A stretch of DNA of 64,000 nucleotides, taken from the NCBI GenBank assembly GCA_028245195.1, contig JAOKCF010000002.1:186001-250000 (forward strand), in the 5' to 3' direction. The stretch's first letter is position 1; each line of letters starts with the position of its first letter. Source of the DNA: Vicingaceae bacterium (lineage in GTDB: Bacteria; Bacteroidota; Bacteroidia; Flavobacteriales_E; Vicingaceae). A program made the translations under genes and the position numbers. Under the pieces are notes generated by a model, which had not been told where the DNA came from, made no database searches, and saw only the letters and a program-made list of their open reading frames with translations. Positions 9,054-18,615 of this stretch are shown here, piece by piece.

Positions 9054-10023
9054 ACCTAGAAGACTTAGAAAAAATGAAATGATTCGCTCCATGGTGAGGG
9101 AAAATCACTTGAGTGTGAAAGATTTTATATATCCTCTTTTTGTGGAAGAAGGAGAAAACGTAAGAAAAGAAATCGCAACAATGCCCGGCGTTTTTCGATA
9201 TTCTTTGGATCAATTAGATGCCGAATTAAAAGAAATTGTTGAATTGGAAATCCCTTCCATTATGCTTTTTGGAATACCAAAACGTAAAGATGAAATAGGC
9301 AGTGAATCTTGGAACGATGAAGCAGTGGTTCAAACGGCTATTCGTTACATCAAACAAAATTACCCTCAACTTTATGTTATCGCCGATGTGTGTTTTTGCG
9401 AATACACCAGCCACGGGCATTGTGGCATTTTAGTACCCTCTGTTGGCGCAAAAGACGGAATGGATGTAGATAATGACCAAACGTTGAATAACCTCAAAAA
9501 ACAAAGCTTATCCATGGCGAGAGCTGGGGCTGACTTATTAGCTCCTTCAGGGATGATGGATGGTATGATTGCAACCATGAGAGATGCTTTAGATCTAAAA
9601 AATTTCTCAGACATCCCAATTATGTCGTACGCCGTTAAATATGCCTCAGCATTTTACGGGCCTTTTAGAGATGCAGCAGATTCTGCACCAAGCTTAGGCG
9701 ACAGAAAAACCTACCAAATGGACCCTGCAAACAGAATAGAAGCTCTAAAAGAAGCGGCACTAGATGTAGCAGAAGGTGCTGATATTTTAATGGTAAAGCC
9801 AGCTCTGTCCTACTTAGATATAATAAGAGAATTAAAAGACACTCACGATTTACCTTTAGCTGCATACAATGTAAGTGGAGAGTATGCCATGCTAAAGGCA
9901 GCTGCTCAAAACGGTTGGATTGATGGCGAAAAAGTGATGATGGAAAAGCTAATTTCAATGAAACGAGCTGGTGCAGACATTATATTGACCTATCATGCAA
10001 AGGAAGCCGCAAGATTATTGTAA
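9046..10023 (+). CDS. hemB: Delta-aminolevulinic acid dehydratase (porphobilinogen synthase)
   Basis: A 325-residue HemB that condenses two 5-aminolevulinate molecules to porphobilinogen. It is the zinc-dependent type: Cys116, Cys118 and Cys126 in [13 protein letters not shown]. The Schiff-base lysines are Lys198 ([15 protein letters not shown]) and Lys251 ([12 protein letters not shown]). Length is normal. The start overlaps the end of hemD by 8 bp. A weak hairpin follows the stop codon and may end the operon. Confidence 0.97.
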   Translation: MFRPRRLRKNEMIRSMVRENHLSVKDFIYPLFVEEGENVRKEIATMPGVFRYSLDQLDAELKEIVELEIPSIMLFGIPKRKDEIGSESWNDEAVVQTAIRYIKQNYPQLYVIADVCFCEYTSHGHCGILVPSVGAKDGMDVDNDQTLNNLKKQSLSMARAGADLLAPSGMMDGMIATMRDALDLKNFSDIPIMSYAVKYASAFYGPFRDAADSAPSLGDRKTYQMDPANRIEALKEAALDVAEGADILMVKPALSYLDIIRELKDTHDLPLAAYNVSGEYAMLKAAAQNGWIDGEKVMMEKLISMKRAGADIILTYHAKEAARLL

Positions 10024-10027
10024 GAAA

Positions 10028-10063
10028 AAAGTCCAAAAGCTGAATTTTCAACTTTTGAACTTT
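10028..10063 (+). terminator. Possible terminator after hemB
   Basis: Imperfect inverted repeat AAAGTCCAAAAG / CTTTTGAACTTT with a 12-nt loop, starting 5 bp after the hemB stop and running into AT-rich sequence. It is AU-rich and has a mismatch, so strength is uncertain. Confidence 0.4.
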
Positions 10064-10085
10064 AAAAATTTGGTTGCGAATAAGA

Positions 10086-10343
10086 TTACATCTTAATTAC
10101 CTTTTTCATTCTCCACGTTTCATCTTGCATTTGTGCTCGAACCATTATAATGCGACAAACCTGCTGAAGTCACTATCTAAATAGTTGAATCGTTTTGAAT
10201 AAGAACATCTGTAACATTATCATCTACCAGTCCATCAGCAAAAGTTAAATTTTGAAAATTATTAGTGGCTGTAATCTGTGAAATAAGGTTGGCAGAAGCA
10301 CATAGAAAAATGCCAAGTAGAACAAGTGGTATCGTTTTTTCAT
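10086..10343 (-). pseudogene. Remnant of a secreted propeller-type protein with a type IX-like C-terminal tail
   Basis: Minus-strand reading from an ATG at 10343 gives a signal peptide only after a one-base shift in an A run (PLVLLGIFLCASA), then NNFQNLTFADGLVDDNVTDV and SAGLSHYNGSS. This resembles the two-component-regulator propeller motif (LTxxDGLxxNxVxxI...GLxxYdG). A TAG stands where the family usually has Trp. In a third frame the stretch ends RMKKVIKM-stop, like a type A type IX sorting tail. The pieces lie far too close together, implying a large internal deletion plus frameshifts. The family call rests on motifs alone. Confidence 0.5.
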
Positions 10344-10411
10344 TCTATTAGATTTATGTTTCAAACGTAAGTAACCTACTACCCTTATATCGTTGCCTGC
10401 AGAGTCAAAAT

Positions 10412-11176
10412 TTACTTCTCTTCAAGAATTCTTTTCAACCGATCAGGGTAATCGGTAATGATTCCATCAACTCCCATTTCAACAAACAGGCGCAAATCAT
10501 AATCGTCGTTTACAGTCCACACATTGATTTTCTTACCCATTTTATGAACCTTTTTAACAACCAAAGGAGTAACGTTTTTAAAATTCACATTCACTTCCTG
10601 TGCAAAATCATAATGCCTCAATGCTTTATAGGTAAATTGACTACCGCCGATAAATGGTGCTACAGGAATTACAATTTCAAAGAGCTTTTGCACGGAACTA
10701 TTAAGCCCAGGTAAGGCTCTAAAATTTTTCAAAACCTTGTCGTTAAACGACTGAACAATACACCAATCCTGCGCATTGTAATCATTAATCAAATCAATTA
10801 CATTCCTCTCTATTCCGTGGTGGTATGGGCTTCCGTCTTTTAATTCTAATAACAGTGTAGTCCTGCCATTTACCAACTCTAATACTTGACGAAATGTTGG
10901 AACCCTTTCTCTACTAAAGTCATAATGAAACCAAGAACCAGCAGAATACCGCTGTATTTTTGTAAGGGACATTTTACGTGCACTCCCCCAACCATTTGTA
11001 GTTCTTCTTAGTGTTTTATCGTGTAAGACAATAACTGCTCCATCTAGAGTTTGACGTAAATCCATTTCAATTCGGTCTGCTCCTATCTCAATCGCTTTTT
11101 CAAAAGCAATTAAAGTATTCTCAGGCACTAAGCCGGAAGCTCCTCTATGAGCGATAATGAGTGGTCTCTTTTTCAC
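10412..11176 (-). CDS. Glycerophosphodiester phosphodiesterase family protein
   Basis: A 254-residue GDPD-domain protein that hydrolyses glycerophosphodiesters to glycerol-3-phosphate and an alcohol. Catalytic and metal-binding residues are in place: His10-Arg11 in IIAHRGASG, Glu20-Asn21, Glu37 and Asp39 in RIEMDLRQT, and His52 in VLHDKTLRRTT. The C-terminal NVWTVNDDYDLRLFVEMGVDGIITDYPD is also typical. There is no signal peptide, so it is probably cytosolic. It stands alone between a decayed gene and the divergent MORN protein. Confidence 0.93.
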   Translation of the reverse strand: MKKRPLIIAHRGASGLVPENTLIAFEKAIEIGADRIEMDLRQTLDGAVIVLHDKTLRRTTNGWGSARKMSLTKIQRYSAGSWFHYDFSRERVPTFRQVLELVNGRTTLLLELKDGSPYHHGIERNVIDLINDYNAQDWCIVQSFNDKVLKNFRALPGLNSSVQKLFEIVIPVAPFIGGSQFTYKALRHYDFAQEVNVNFKNVTPLVVKKVHKMGKKINVWTVNDDYDLRLFVEMGVDGIITDYPDRLKRILEEK

Positions 11177-11279
11177 AGTCGGTAAATATATATTTTATTC
11201 TCTTGCCATAGGAAAAGCGGTAAAAATTCAATGTTTATAATTCAACTCCTATTATCCAATTATCACTGAATATTAGCTA

Positions 11280-11287
11280 TAAATTTG
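11280..11287 (+). promoter_or_regulatory. Candidate -7 box of the MORN-repeat gene
   Basis: TAAATTTG matches TAnnTTTG and lies 19 nt before the ATG. No TTG is found at the -33 position. Confidence 0.4.
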
Positions 11288-11306
11288 TCTTAAATAGCAA
11301 GAAAAA

Positions 11307-13028
11307 ATGAAACGAATTCTTTTTATAATAAGTCTCCTTTCCTTTCCTCTTATACTTGATGCCCAAGAGTTCACCACTTATACTTGGGAAAATGGCAAAA
11401 CAAAAGCCGAAGGTCCACTAGTACAAGGCGGAATTGAAGATGGTGAATGGAAATATTACAACCAAGCAAGCATCTTAATTCAAAAAGTAAACTACAACTT
11501 TGGTACTATCGATGGAGATTACGAGCACTATTTTGAGAATGGTAAACTAAGTGAGAAAGGTAGTTTTAAAAATGCAAGAAGAGACGGCACTTTTCAAACC
11601 TATTTTGAAAATGGAAAATGCTCTCTAATAGGTTATTATACTAATGGCTACAAAGATAGCTTATGGACCAGCCACTACGAAAATGAGAACAAAGAATGGG
11701 AAGGCACCTATAAAACTGACGTCAGAATTAATGACTGGAACTATTGGTACTCAAGTGGGCAAATGAAAAAAACGGTAAATTATAATGAGGGTGAGAGAAC
11801 ACTCAATTTCTTTGATGCTGCAGGAAAAAATCTAGTTAAAGAAGGCGAAGGGAATTGGACAGAATACTTTGACAACAAAAAAGTAAAAGCAACAGGAGTC
11901 TATACCGGAGGAAGAAAACATAGCACTTGGAAGGAGTTCTACGAAAATGGCAAGTTGAAATCAGAGACTAACTACACCAAAGGAGACGAAGACAAGACTT
12001 GGAAATACTACCAAAACAATGAAAAATTAAGCCAAGTTAGAAATTACAAACTGGGTCAAAAGCACGGGGTTTGGGAAGATTATTATGAAAATGGAACTAA
12101 AAAAGCTGAAAAGACTTATTCGGATGGAAAACTCACAGGGAGATATATTGCATGGTTCTCCGACGGTTTGATCGCTGAAAAGAGCGAATTTATAAATGGC
12201 AAGAAAACTGGAGAATGGAAATGGTATCATGAAAATGGATTAGTTGACATGACAGGTGAATTTAAAGAGGATATTCAGGATGGCAAGTGGGAATATTATT
12301 ATGCTAATAAAAACCAAATATTATCGACTGGAAATTTTGAAAGTGGGAAGCGTAATGGAGAGTGGCTATATTATTACGAAACAGGTGAAAAATGGAAAAA
12401 TGGGAGGTTCTTAAAAGACAAAAAAGATGGATTGTGGAACATCTTTCATGAAAATGGAACACTTATTATAACCGGAAAGTACAACAATGGCCTGGAAGAA
12501 GGAAAATGGAACACTTACTTTTCTGACAAAAATGCCCAGGATGATGGATTTTATATTAACGGAGAAATGTCTGGATCTTGGAAAGGGTGGTTTCCCAATG
12601 GCAATCAACGTTACATAGGAGCTTATTTGGCGAACAAGAAAGACGGAACTTGGACTTACTGGAATGACAACGGAACGAAAGAACTCGAAGAGTCTTATCA
12701 AAATGGATTGCTACATGGCATGAGAAAGAGCTGGCATGGAAATGGCAATTTGAGAGATGAAGGCAACTATACCAAAGGAAAGCAAGACGGCACCTGGGCT
12801 TATTATCATGATAATGGTCAGAAAATGATGGAAACAAACTATGACAAAGGGAGAATTAATGGCAAAGTGACCAGTTACTATGAAATTGGAACAATGGAAA
12901 GTGAAAAATATTACGTCAACGGAATTCCTCATGGAAACTTCACGTTTTACAAAAAGCAAGCAGGTAAAATAAAGCAGGTTTTAAAATACAAAAAGGGTCT
13001 AAGGATTAGCAATGCAGATGAAAATTAA
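11307..13028 (+). CDS. Secreted MORN/YwqK-type repeat protein
   Basis: A 573-residue protein with a signal peptide (hydrophobic FIISLLSFPLIL, probable cleavage after DAQ). The rest is about 21 tandem repeats of roughly 22-26 residues with a core like GxWxxYxENGxxxxxxxYxxGxxxG, for example GEWKWYHENG, GTWTYWNDNG and GTWAYYHDNG. Such MORN-2/YwqK repeats form elongated beta-hairpin solenoids; in Bacteroidota they are common in exported proteins of unknown function. No catalytic domain or type IX sorting tail is visible. It has no operon partner: the next gene downstream is decayed. Confidence 0.85.
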   Translation: MKRILFIISLLSFPLILDAQEFTTYTWENGKTKAEGPLVQGGIEDGEWKYYNQASILIQKVNYNFGTIDGDYEHYFENGKLSEKGSFKNARRDGTFQTYFENGKCSLIGYYTNGYKDSLWTSHYENENKEWEGTYKTDVRINDWNYWYSSGQMKKTVNYNEGERTLNFFDAAGKNLVKEGEGNWTEYFDNKKVKATGVYTGGRKHSTWKEFYENGKLKSETNYTKGDEDKTWKYYQNNEKLSQVRNYKLGQKHGVWEDYYENGTKKAEKTYSDGKLTGRYIAWFSDGLIAEKSEFINGKKTGEWKWYHENGLVDMTGEFKEDIQDGKWEYYYANKNQILSTGNFESGKRNGEWLYYYETGEKWKNGRFLKDKKDGLWNIFHENGTLIITGKYNNGLEEGKWNTYFSDKNAQDDGFYINGEMSGSWKGWFPNGNQRYIGAYLANKKDGTWTYWNDNGTKELEESYQNGLLHGMRKSWHGNGNLRDEGNYTKGKQDGTWAYYHDNGQKMMETNYDKGRINGKVTSYYEIGTMESEKYYVNGIPHGNFTFYKKQAGKIKQVLKYKKGLRISNADEN

Positions 13029-13036
13029 CTAAAAGG

Positions 13037-13803
13037 ATGAAAAAAACCTAGAAGGCGTCCTTTTGTTTCTTCTACTATGTCAATTGGGAACGAGCCAAAG
13101 AGGAGAAAATACAGGTTTTGAAGAAGCTAAATCATTAAACTCTATCTGATTTTAGATTTCAATTTGGCTTTAAAATAGGACCCACTATTCCTATTGAAGA
13201 ATTTGCGGAAATTGACTTTAATAACGAAAAAGCAGGACTAGCAAAAACAGGCATTTAAGTAAATGCCAACTTACAATATCTATTTACTAAAAGCTTCTAC
13301 CTGATGGTTGAAGGAAGTTATTCTTCTAACGCTATAGATGAAGATGAATTACTAATACCAGTTAGAAATGTAGTTCCTGACTTTGTTAGAGTGTCAGTAA
13401 CCAGCAAAATTGGAATAGTAAAACTGTAAATGCTGCGTTAGGAACAAGAACAGCGATTGATTCGAAGACCTATTTTCTGACAAAATTTGGCTTAGGAATT
13501 CAAAACATGTCAACTCCTAGTTATACTGTAACATTGACAGATGTAAGAACAACTGAATTAGTCAGCCAAAGCAGTTCAACCTGAAACTCCCTGCATTTTA
13601 TTGTAGGCGCCTCCATTGAAGCAGAAATTAACCAGACTACCTTTTTCAACATTGGTGTAGATTACCTCAGTGCCGCGCATGAGTTCAGTAATATAGCAGT
13701 AAACTATTCTCTCAACGGAGTTTCAAGCCCTACCGAATTTTTCGAATTCGATCAAAATGTTGAAATGGTTGGAATAACTATTGGTTTCAGCTTTAAGATT
13801 TAA
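13037..13803 (+). pseudogene. Decayed outer-membrane beta-barrel protein gene
   Basis: Conceptual translation across frames gives a signal peptide (VLLFLLLCQLGTSQ, one frame away from the ATG at 13037), then barrel-like strands RFQFGFKIGPTIPI, LQYLFTKSFYLMVEGSYSS, TYFLTKFGLGIQNMS, TTFFNIGVDYLSA and a C-terminal aromatic strand VGITIGFSFKI. Coding continuity is broken by at least three frameshifts (after the start codon, near 13150 and near 13405) and in-frame stops (for example around 13257 and near 13582). The size and end strand fit a small OmpW/OMP_b-brl-like barrel of about 240 residues. Several independent lesions argue against one sequencing error. Confidence 0.8.
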
Positions 13804-13857
13804 CCGCGAACTAAGAATAATTACATAAAATTCAATAAATAATTATATAAAATTCAT

Positions 13858-13865
13858 TACTTTTG
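13858..13865 (+). promoter_or_regulatory. -7 box of the rimP-nusA-infB operon
   Basis: TACTTTTG followed by C, a good match to the flavobacterial -7 consensus, 69 nt upstream of the chosen rimP ATG. Transcription from here would include the hairpin at 13887-13916 in the leader. Confidence 0.55.
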
Positions 13866-13886
13866 CAGAGAATTTAGTTGGAATTG

Positions 13887-13916
13887 AAAAAGAGGGGACG
13901 AATGTCCCCTCTTTTT
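13887..13916 (+). promoter_or_regulatory. Terminator-like leader hairpin before rimP (candidate attenuator)
   Basis: A perfect 13-bp stem AAAAAGAGGGGAC / GTCCCCTCTTTTT with a GAAT tetraloop, ending in a T run. It has all features of an intrinsic terminator, yet it lies between the likely promoter (13858) and the rimP start (13935), with no gene immediately before it except a decayed one ending at 13803. It could attenuate the operon or clean up read-through from upstream. Confidence 0.7.
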
Positions 13917-13934
13917 GTAAAACAATTGTTGAAG

Positions 13935-14402
13935 ATGATTACAAAAGCTGAAATTGTAAAATTAGTTGAAGAAAAGATTGAAGGAACCGAGTATTACATC
14001 GTAGATATTTCGGTAAGCTCTTCTAACCAAATTCGCGTTGAAATTGATGGAGATAAAGGAGTTAAGATTAATGATTGCGTGCAAATTAGCCGACACATAG
14101 AAGGCAATTACGACCGAGAGGAAGTTGATTTTGAGCTGACAGTGAGCTCTGCGGGAATGGATCAGCCATTTAAGATTTTGCGCCAGTATCAACGATATGT
14201 TGATAGAGAAGTAGAAATGAAAACTACTCAAGGCGATAAAATTAAAGGCATACTAGTATCTGCAGATGACAAGGCCGTTGTGCTTGAGGTTACTCGCAAA
14301 GAGAAAATTGAAGGTAAAAAGAAAAAGCAAATAGTAATAGAAAATAAAACCGTTCCCATGGAGCAAGTAAAAGAAACTAAAGTGGTAATATCTTTCAAAT
14401 AA
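13935..14402 (+). CDS. rimP: Ribosome maturation factor RimP
   Basis: A 155-residue RimP, a cytosolic factor for 30S subunit maturation. Visible motifs are VDISVSSSNQIRVEIDGDKGV, the INDCVQISRHIEGN segment and the ELTVSSAGMDQPFKI turn that is characteristic of the family. The open frame extends upstream to 13878 through the leader hairpin, but MITKAEIVKLVEEK at 13935 matches the usual N-terminus, so that ATG is preferred. It is first in rimP-nusA-infB, 5 bp before nusA. Confidence 0.95.
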   Translation: MITKAEIVKLVEEKIEGTEYYIVDISVSSSNQIRVEIDGDKGVKINDCVQISRHIEGNYDREEVDFELTVSSAGMDQPFKILRQYQRYVDREVEMKTTQGDKIKGILVSADDKAVVLEVTRKEKIEGKKKKQIVIENKTVPMEQVKETKVVISFK

Positions 14403-14407
14403 GAACT

Positions 14408-15649
14408 ATGGATAAGATAAATTTAAGCGAATCGTTTTCTGAATTTAAAGAATTCAAAGACATTGACCGACCAACTATGATGAACATTCTGGAAAGTGTT
14501 TTCAGAAATATGATCATCAAAAAATATGGTTCAGACGAAAATTTTGACATCATCCTGAACATTGATAAGGGAGATTTAGAAGTTTGGAGAAACAGAGAAA
14601 TTGTTGAAAACGGGCAAGTTGAAGACGAAAACAGTCAAATTGAACTTTCTGAAGCAATTAAAATTGAGCCTGACTTTGAAGTTGGAGAAGAAGCTTCTGA
14701 AGAAGTTAAATTAAATGACTTTGGAAGAAGAGCAGTATTGGCATTGCGTCAGAACCTTATTTCTAAAGTTTTAGAATTAGAAAAAGACAATATTTTCAAG
14801 AAATATGAAGATAGAGTTGGAGACATCATTACAGGAGAGGTTTACCAAGTTTGGAAAAGAGAATTGTTGATTTTAGATGATGAAAGCAACGAATTAATTT
14901 TACCAAAAACGGAACAAATTCCAAATGACTATTTCAAAAAAGGTGACAACATAAGGGCAGTTGTAAAGCAAGTTGAAATGCGCAACAACAAACCGTTGAT
15001 TACACTTTCCAGAACATCACCGGTGTTTTTGGAAAGATTATTCGAAATGGAAGTTCCTGAAATTTTTGATGGACTAATTACCATTAAGAATATTGTACGT
15101 GAGCCAGGAGAAAGAGCTAAAGTATCAGTTGAGTCATACGACGATAGAATCGATCCTGTTGGAGCTTGTGTTGGAATGAAAGGTTCTAGAATTCATGGAA
15201 TTGTTCGTGAATTGAAAAATGAGAACATTGATGTAATTAATTTTACTTCAAACAACCAACTTTATATAACGAGAGCGCTTAGTCCTGCAAAAGTTACTTC
15301 TATTAAATTGGATGACGAAAATGGAAAAGCTGAAGTATACCTTTCTCCGGACCAAGTTTCCCTAGCCATTGGTAGAGGTGGGCATAACATTAAATTAGCC
15401 GGGAAGTTAACTGGTTACGAAATTGATGTTTATCGTGATAACGCGGAGAATGAGCCAGATGATGACGTTTTGTTAGATGAATTTGCTGACGAAATTGAAG
15501 CTTGGATCATTGATGAATTAAAAGCAATTGGTTGCGACACTGCTAAAAATGTTTTAGAATTGTCGGAAGAAGAACTATTCAAAAGAACTGACTTAGAGGA
15601 AGAGACGATTAAGGAAGTTCGTAATATATTTAAGTCTGAGTTTGAATAA
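14408..15649 (+). CDS. nusA: Transcription termination/antitermination protein NusA
   Basis: A 413-residue NusA that binds RNA polymerase and nascent RNA and modulates pausing and termination. Order: N-terminal polymerase-binding domain (residues 1-about 130), S1 domain (GDIITGEVYQVWKRELLIL onward), then KH domains containing DPVGACVGMKGSRIHGIVRELKNE-type and SLAIGRGGHNIKLAGKLTG-type GxxG loops, and a short acidic helical tail. Adjacent rimP and infB make the classical operon. NusA autoregulation of its operon is known in E. coli, which makes the leader hairpin upstream noteworthy. Confidence 0.97.
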   Translation: MDKINLSESFSEFKEFKDIDRPTMMNILESVFRNMIIKKYGSDENFDIILNIDKGDLEVWRNREIVENGQVEDENSQIELSEAIKIEPDFEVGEEASEEVKLNDFGRRAVLALRQNLISKVLELEKDNIFKKYEDRVGDIITGEVYQVWKRELLILDDESNELILPKTEQIPNDYFKKGDNIRAVVKQVEMRNNKPLITLSRTSPVFLERLFEMEVPEIFDGLITIKNIVREPGERAKVSVESYDDRIDPVGACVGMKGSRIHGIVRELKNENIDVINFTSNNQLYITRALSPAKVTSIKLDDENGKAEVYLSPDQVSLAIGRGGHNIKLAGKLTGYEIDVYRDNAENEPDDDVLLDEFADEIEAWIIDELKAIGCDTAKNVLELSEEELFKRTDLEEETIKEVRNIFKSEFE

Positions 15650-15685
15650 GCTCAAGAATAACAAGTAAACTAGAGTAAAAATTAT

Positions 15686-18502
15686 ATGGCCGTACAAAGA
15701 CTGAGTAAAGTTGCCAGAGAGCTCAACGTTGGTATTAGCACTCTTGTTGAATTCCTTGAAACAAAGGGAGTAACAATTGACGCTAAACCAAATACTAAGT
15801 TGGATGCTAAGGTGTATGACATAGTTAGCCAAGAATTTGCCTCCGATAAGGGTGCAAAGGAAGAGTCTAAAAATGTCAGCATGCCATCCAATGACAGAGA
15901 AAGTGTTTCTATTGAAAGCAGTAAAGCTGATGTAGAAGGAACTCCTGCAGCAGAAAATGATGAGGAAAGTATTCTGATCAAGAATATTCCCGCCGATGAG
16001 GTTACTGAAGCACCACCTGCGGAGGGAAAAAAGGAATCAAACAAAATTGAGATTCTTCCTGCGGACAATACAGATGATGGGAAAGTTAAAGTTTTAGGTA
16101 AAATTGATTTGTCGTCAATGAACCTAAAAACTCGCCCAGACAAAAAGTCGAAAAAAGAACAAGAGGCAGAAGCAAAAGCAGAGAAGGCCGCAAAAGCAGC
16201 ACAAGAAAAGGAGAAAAAAGAAGCTGATAAGATAGCGAGTAAAGAGGCTGCTGTAAAGAAAAAGGAAGAAGAAGAAGTTGACGCAAAGCAAACAGCTGAA
16301 GAAACAGAGAAAAAGAGACTTGAAGCAATAGAAGCAGCAAAGCCTCAAGAAATTAAAACAGACACAGGGAAATTAGAAGGAATCAAGGTTCTTGGAAAAA
16401 TTGAACTACCTGTTGAGAAGAAACCAGTGGCTTCTTCTTCTCAGAATAAAGAAACTCAGAAGCCAAAACGCAAAAGAAAAAGAATTGCCCCAGCTGGTGG
16501 TGGCGGTGTCGGAAGACCTGTCAAAGGCGGCGGCGGTGGAACTGGTGGAAGCAACCGCAGAGGTGCGCCAGGTCAGAAGAAAGCTCCAGACGTTGAGTTA
16601 ACGGATAAGCAAATTCAAGAACAGATTAAAGAAACCCTAGCAAGATTAACTGGTGGTGGTGGAAAATCGAAAGGTTCTAAATACAGAAGACAAAAAAGAG
16701 ACGCTGCGGCAGATGTCGCTCAGCAAGAAGCAGAAGAGGCAGAATTGCAAAAAAGCATTCTTAAGGTAACAGAATTTGTTACTGCCAATGAATTAGCGTC
16801 TATGATGGACGTTCACGTGAATGAAGTTATATCGGCGTGTATGTCATTGGGACTTTTCGTATCGATTAACCAACGATTAGATGCTGAAACATTAACGATC
16901 GTTGCCGAAGAATTTGGCTTCGAATTAGAATTTATTAAAGCTGACTCTCAAGAAGATGTAGAAGAGATTGAGGATAGCACAGAAGATTTAGTTGAGCGTT
17001 ATCCAATCGTTACCGTAATGGGTCACGTTGACCATGGTAAGACATCATTATTGGATTACATTCGAGAAGCAAATGTTATTGCCGGTGAAGCCGGAGGAAT
17101 TACACAGCACATTGGAGCCTACAACGTGGGTCTTAAAAATGGTAAAAGAATTACCTTTTTAGATACACCTGGTCACGAAGCATTTACTGCAATGAGAGCA
17201 AGGGGTGCGCAAGTAACTGATATTGTTATTGTTGTTATTGCAGCTGATGATAACGTAATGCCACAAACAAAGGAAGCAATTAACCATGCTCAAGCAGCTG
17301 GTGTGCCAATCATTTTTGCATTCAACAAAGTAGATCGCGACGCAGCTAATACAGACAATTTGAGAAATGAACTCTCTCAAATGGATATATTGCTTGAAGA
17401 GTGGGGAGGAAAATTCCAATCACAAGAAGTTTCAGCTAAAACAGGACAAGGTATTGAAGAGTTGCTTGAAAAAGTATTACTTGAAGCTGAGGTTTTAGAG
17501 TTAAAAGCAAATCCAGACAAAAATGCTAAAGGTGCTGTTATCGAATCTGAATTAGACAAAGGTAGAGGTTATGTTTCTACACTATTAGTTCAAAGCGGCA
17601 CCATGAAAGTAGGAGATGTTATTTTAGCAGGTCCTCATTCAGGTAAGGTAAAAGCAATGTTCAACGAACGCGGACAAGAGGTTAAGATTGCAGGACCATC
17701 TATTCCTGTTTCTGTTCTTGGATTGAGTGGTGCTCCTAGTGCAGGTGATACGTTCAACATAATGAGTGACGAAAGAGAAGCAAGAATCATTGCAACTAAA
17801 CGTCTTCAATTGCAGAGAGAGCAAGGAACAAGAGTTAAGAAACATATTACATTAGATGAAATTGGAAGAAGAATTGCCATCGGTGATTTCCAAGAATTGA
17901 ACGTTATTGTAAAAGGTGATGTTGATGGTTCTATTGAAGCACTGTCCGATTCATTGTTAAAACTTTCTACGGAACAAATTCAAGTGAACATCATTCACAA
18001 GTCTGTCGGTGCAATTTCAGAGTCTGACATTATGTTAGCAGCTGCTTCTGACGCTATTGTTATTGGTTTCCAAGTTAGACCTTCAGTTAGTGCAAGAAAG
18101 ATTGCTGAAGTTGAAGAAATAGATATTAGATTATACTCTATTATTTACGATGCAATTGAAGAGTTGAAATCGGCGATGGAAGGAATGTTAAAGGCTAAAA
18201 TTGAAGAGCAGGTAACTGCAACTGTTGAGATTAGAGAAACGTTCAAAATATCTAAAGTAGGAACCATTGCAGGTTGTATGGTAACCGACGGTAAGGTTAA
18301 TCGAAACAATAAAATTCGAGTTATTCGAGATGGAATTGTGGTTTTCACAGGAATGCTGGGAACGTTAAAACGATTCAAAGACGATGTAAAAGAAGTTGCT
18401 AAAGGTTATGAATGCGGATTGAACATTGATAAGTTTAACGACATTAAAGAAGGTGACATCATTGAAGCTTATGAAGAAGTGGAAGTAAAACAAACCCTCT
18501 AA
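15686..18502 (+). CDS. infB: Translation initiation factor IF-2
   Basis: A 938-residue IF-2, the GTPase that places initiator tRNA on the 30S subunit and drives subunit joining. The first 60 residues form the IF-2 N-terminal helical domain; residues about 60-400 are a long charged, Ala/Lys/Glu and Gly-rich low-complexity linker. The G domain starts at [11 protein letters not shown] (residue 446), with DTPGHEAF (G3), NKVD (G4) and SAK (G5). The C-terminal beta-barrel and C2 domains follow. The gene is 36 bp after nusA and ends just before a strong terminator. Confidence 0.98.
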   Translation: MAVQRLSKVARELNVGISTLVEFLETKGVTIDAKPNTKLDAKVYDIVSQEFASDKGAKEESKNVSMPSNDRESVSIESSKADVEGTPAAENDEESILIKNIPADEVTEAPPAEGKKESNKIEILPADNTDDGKVKVLGKIDLSSMNLKTRPDKKSKKEQEAEAKAEKAAKAAQEKEKKEADKIASKEAAVKKKEEEEVDAKQTAEETEKKRLEAIEAAKPQEIKTDTGKLEGIKVLGKIELPVEKKPVASSSQNKETQKPKRKRKRIAPAGGGGVGRPVKGGGGGTGGSNRRGAPGQKKAPDVELTDKQIQEQIKETLARLTGGGGKSKGSKYRRQKRDAAADVAQQEAEEAELQKSILKVTEFVTANELASMMDVHVNEVISACMSLGLFVSINQRLDAETLTIVAEEFGFELEFIKADSQEDVEEIEDSTEDLVERYPIVTVMGHVDHGKTSLLDYIREANVIAGEAGGITQHIGAYNVGLKNGKRITFLDTPGHEAFTAMRARGAQVTDIVIVVIAADDNVMPQTKEAINHAQAAGVPIIFAFNKVDRDAANTDNLRNELSQMDILLEEWGGKFQSQEVSAKTGQGIEELLEKVLLEAEVLELKANPDKNAKGAVIESELDKGRGYVSTLLVQSGTMKVGDVILAGPHSGKVKAMFNERGQEVKIAGPSIPVSVLGLSGAPSAGDTFNIMSDEREARIIATKRLQLQREQGTRVKKHITLDEIGRRIAIGDFQELNVIVKGDVDGSIEALSDSLLKLSTEQIQVNIIHKSVGAISESDIMLAAASDAIVIGFQVRPSVSARKIAEVEEIDIRLYSIIYDAIEELKSAMEGMLKAKIEEQVTATVEIRETFKISKVGTIAGCMVTDGKVNRNNKIRVIRDGIVVFTGMLGTLKRFKDDVKEVAKGYECGLNIDKFNDIKEGDIIEAYEEVEVKQTL

Positions 18503-18520
18503 TAGCGTTTTAAATAAAAC

Positions 18521-18557
18521 AAAAAGGGCTTCAACGATTGTTGAAGCCCTTTTTTTA
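18521..18557 (+). terminator. Intrinsic terminator of the rimP-nusA-infB operon
   Basis: GGGCTTCAAC-GATT-GTTGAAGCCC followed by seven or more T residues, 20 bp after the infB stop. The left arm is preceded by an A run, so it may also work in the opposite direction for the convergent SLC13 gene region. Confidence 0.88.
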
Positions 18558-18615
18558 TGGGTTTTTATATCTCTATATACCAAACGCTATAAGTTGTAAT
18601 GAACGATAGGAGTTT

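Noticed and set aside
13878-13934. N-terminal extension of RimP through the hairpin
   Set aside because: The extension is basic, unlike RimP, and runs through a terminator-like stem; the normal start is at 13935.
16139-16560. Repeat array in the infB region
   Set aside because: The lysine/glutamate-rich and glycine-rich runs are the normal low-complexity linker of IF-2, not a DNA repeat or CRISPR.
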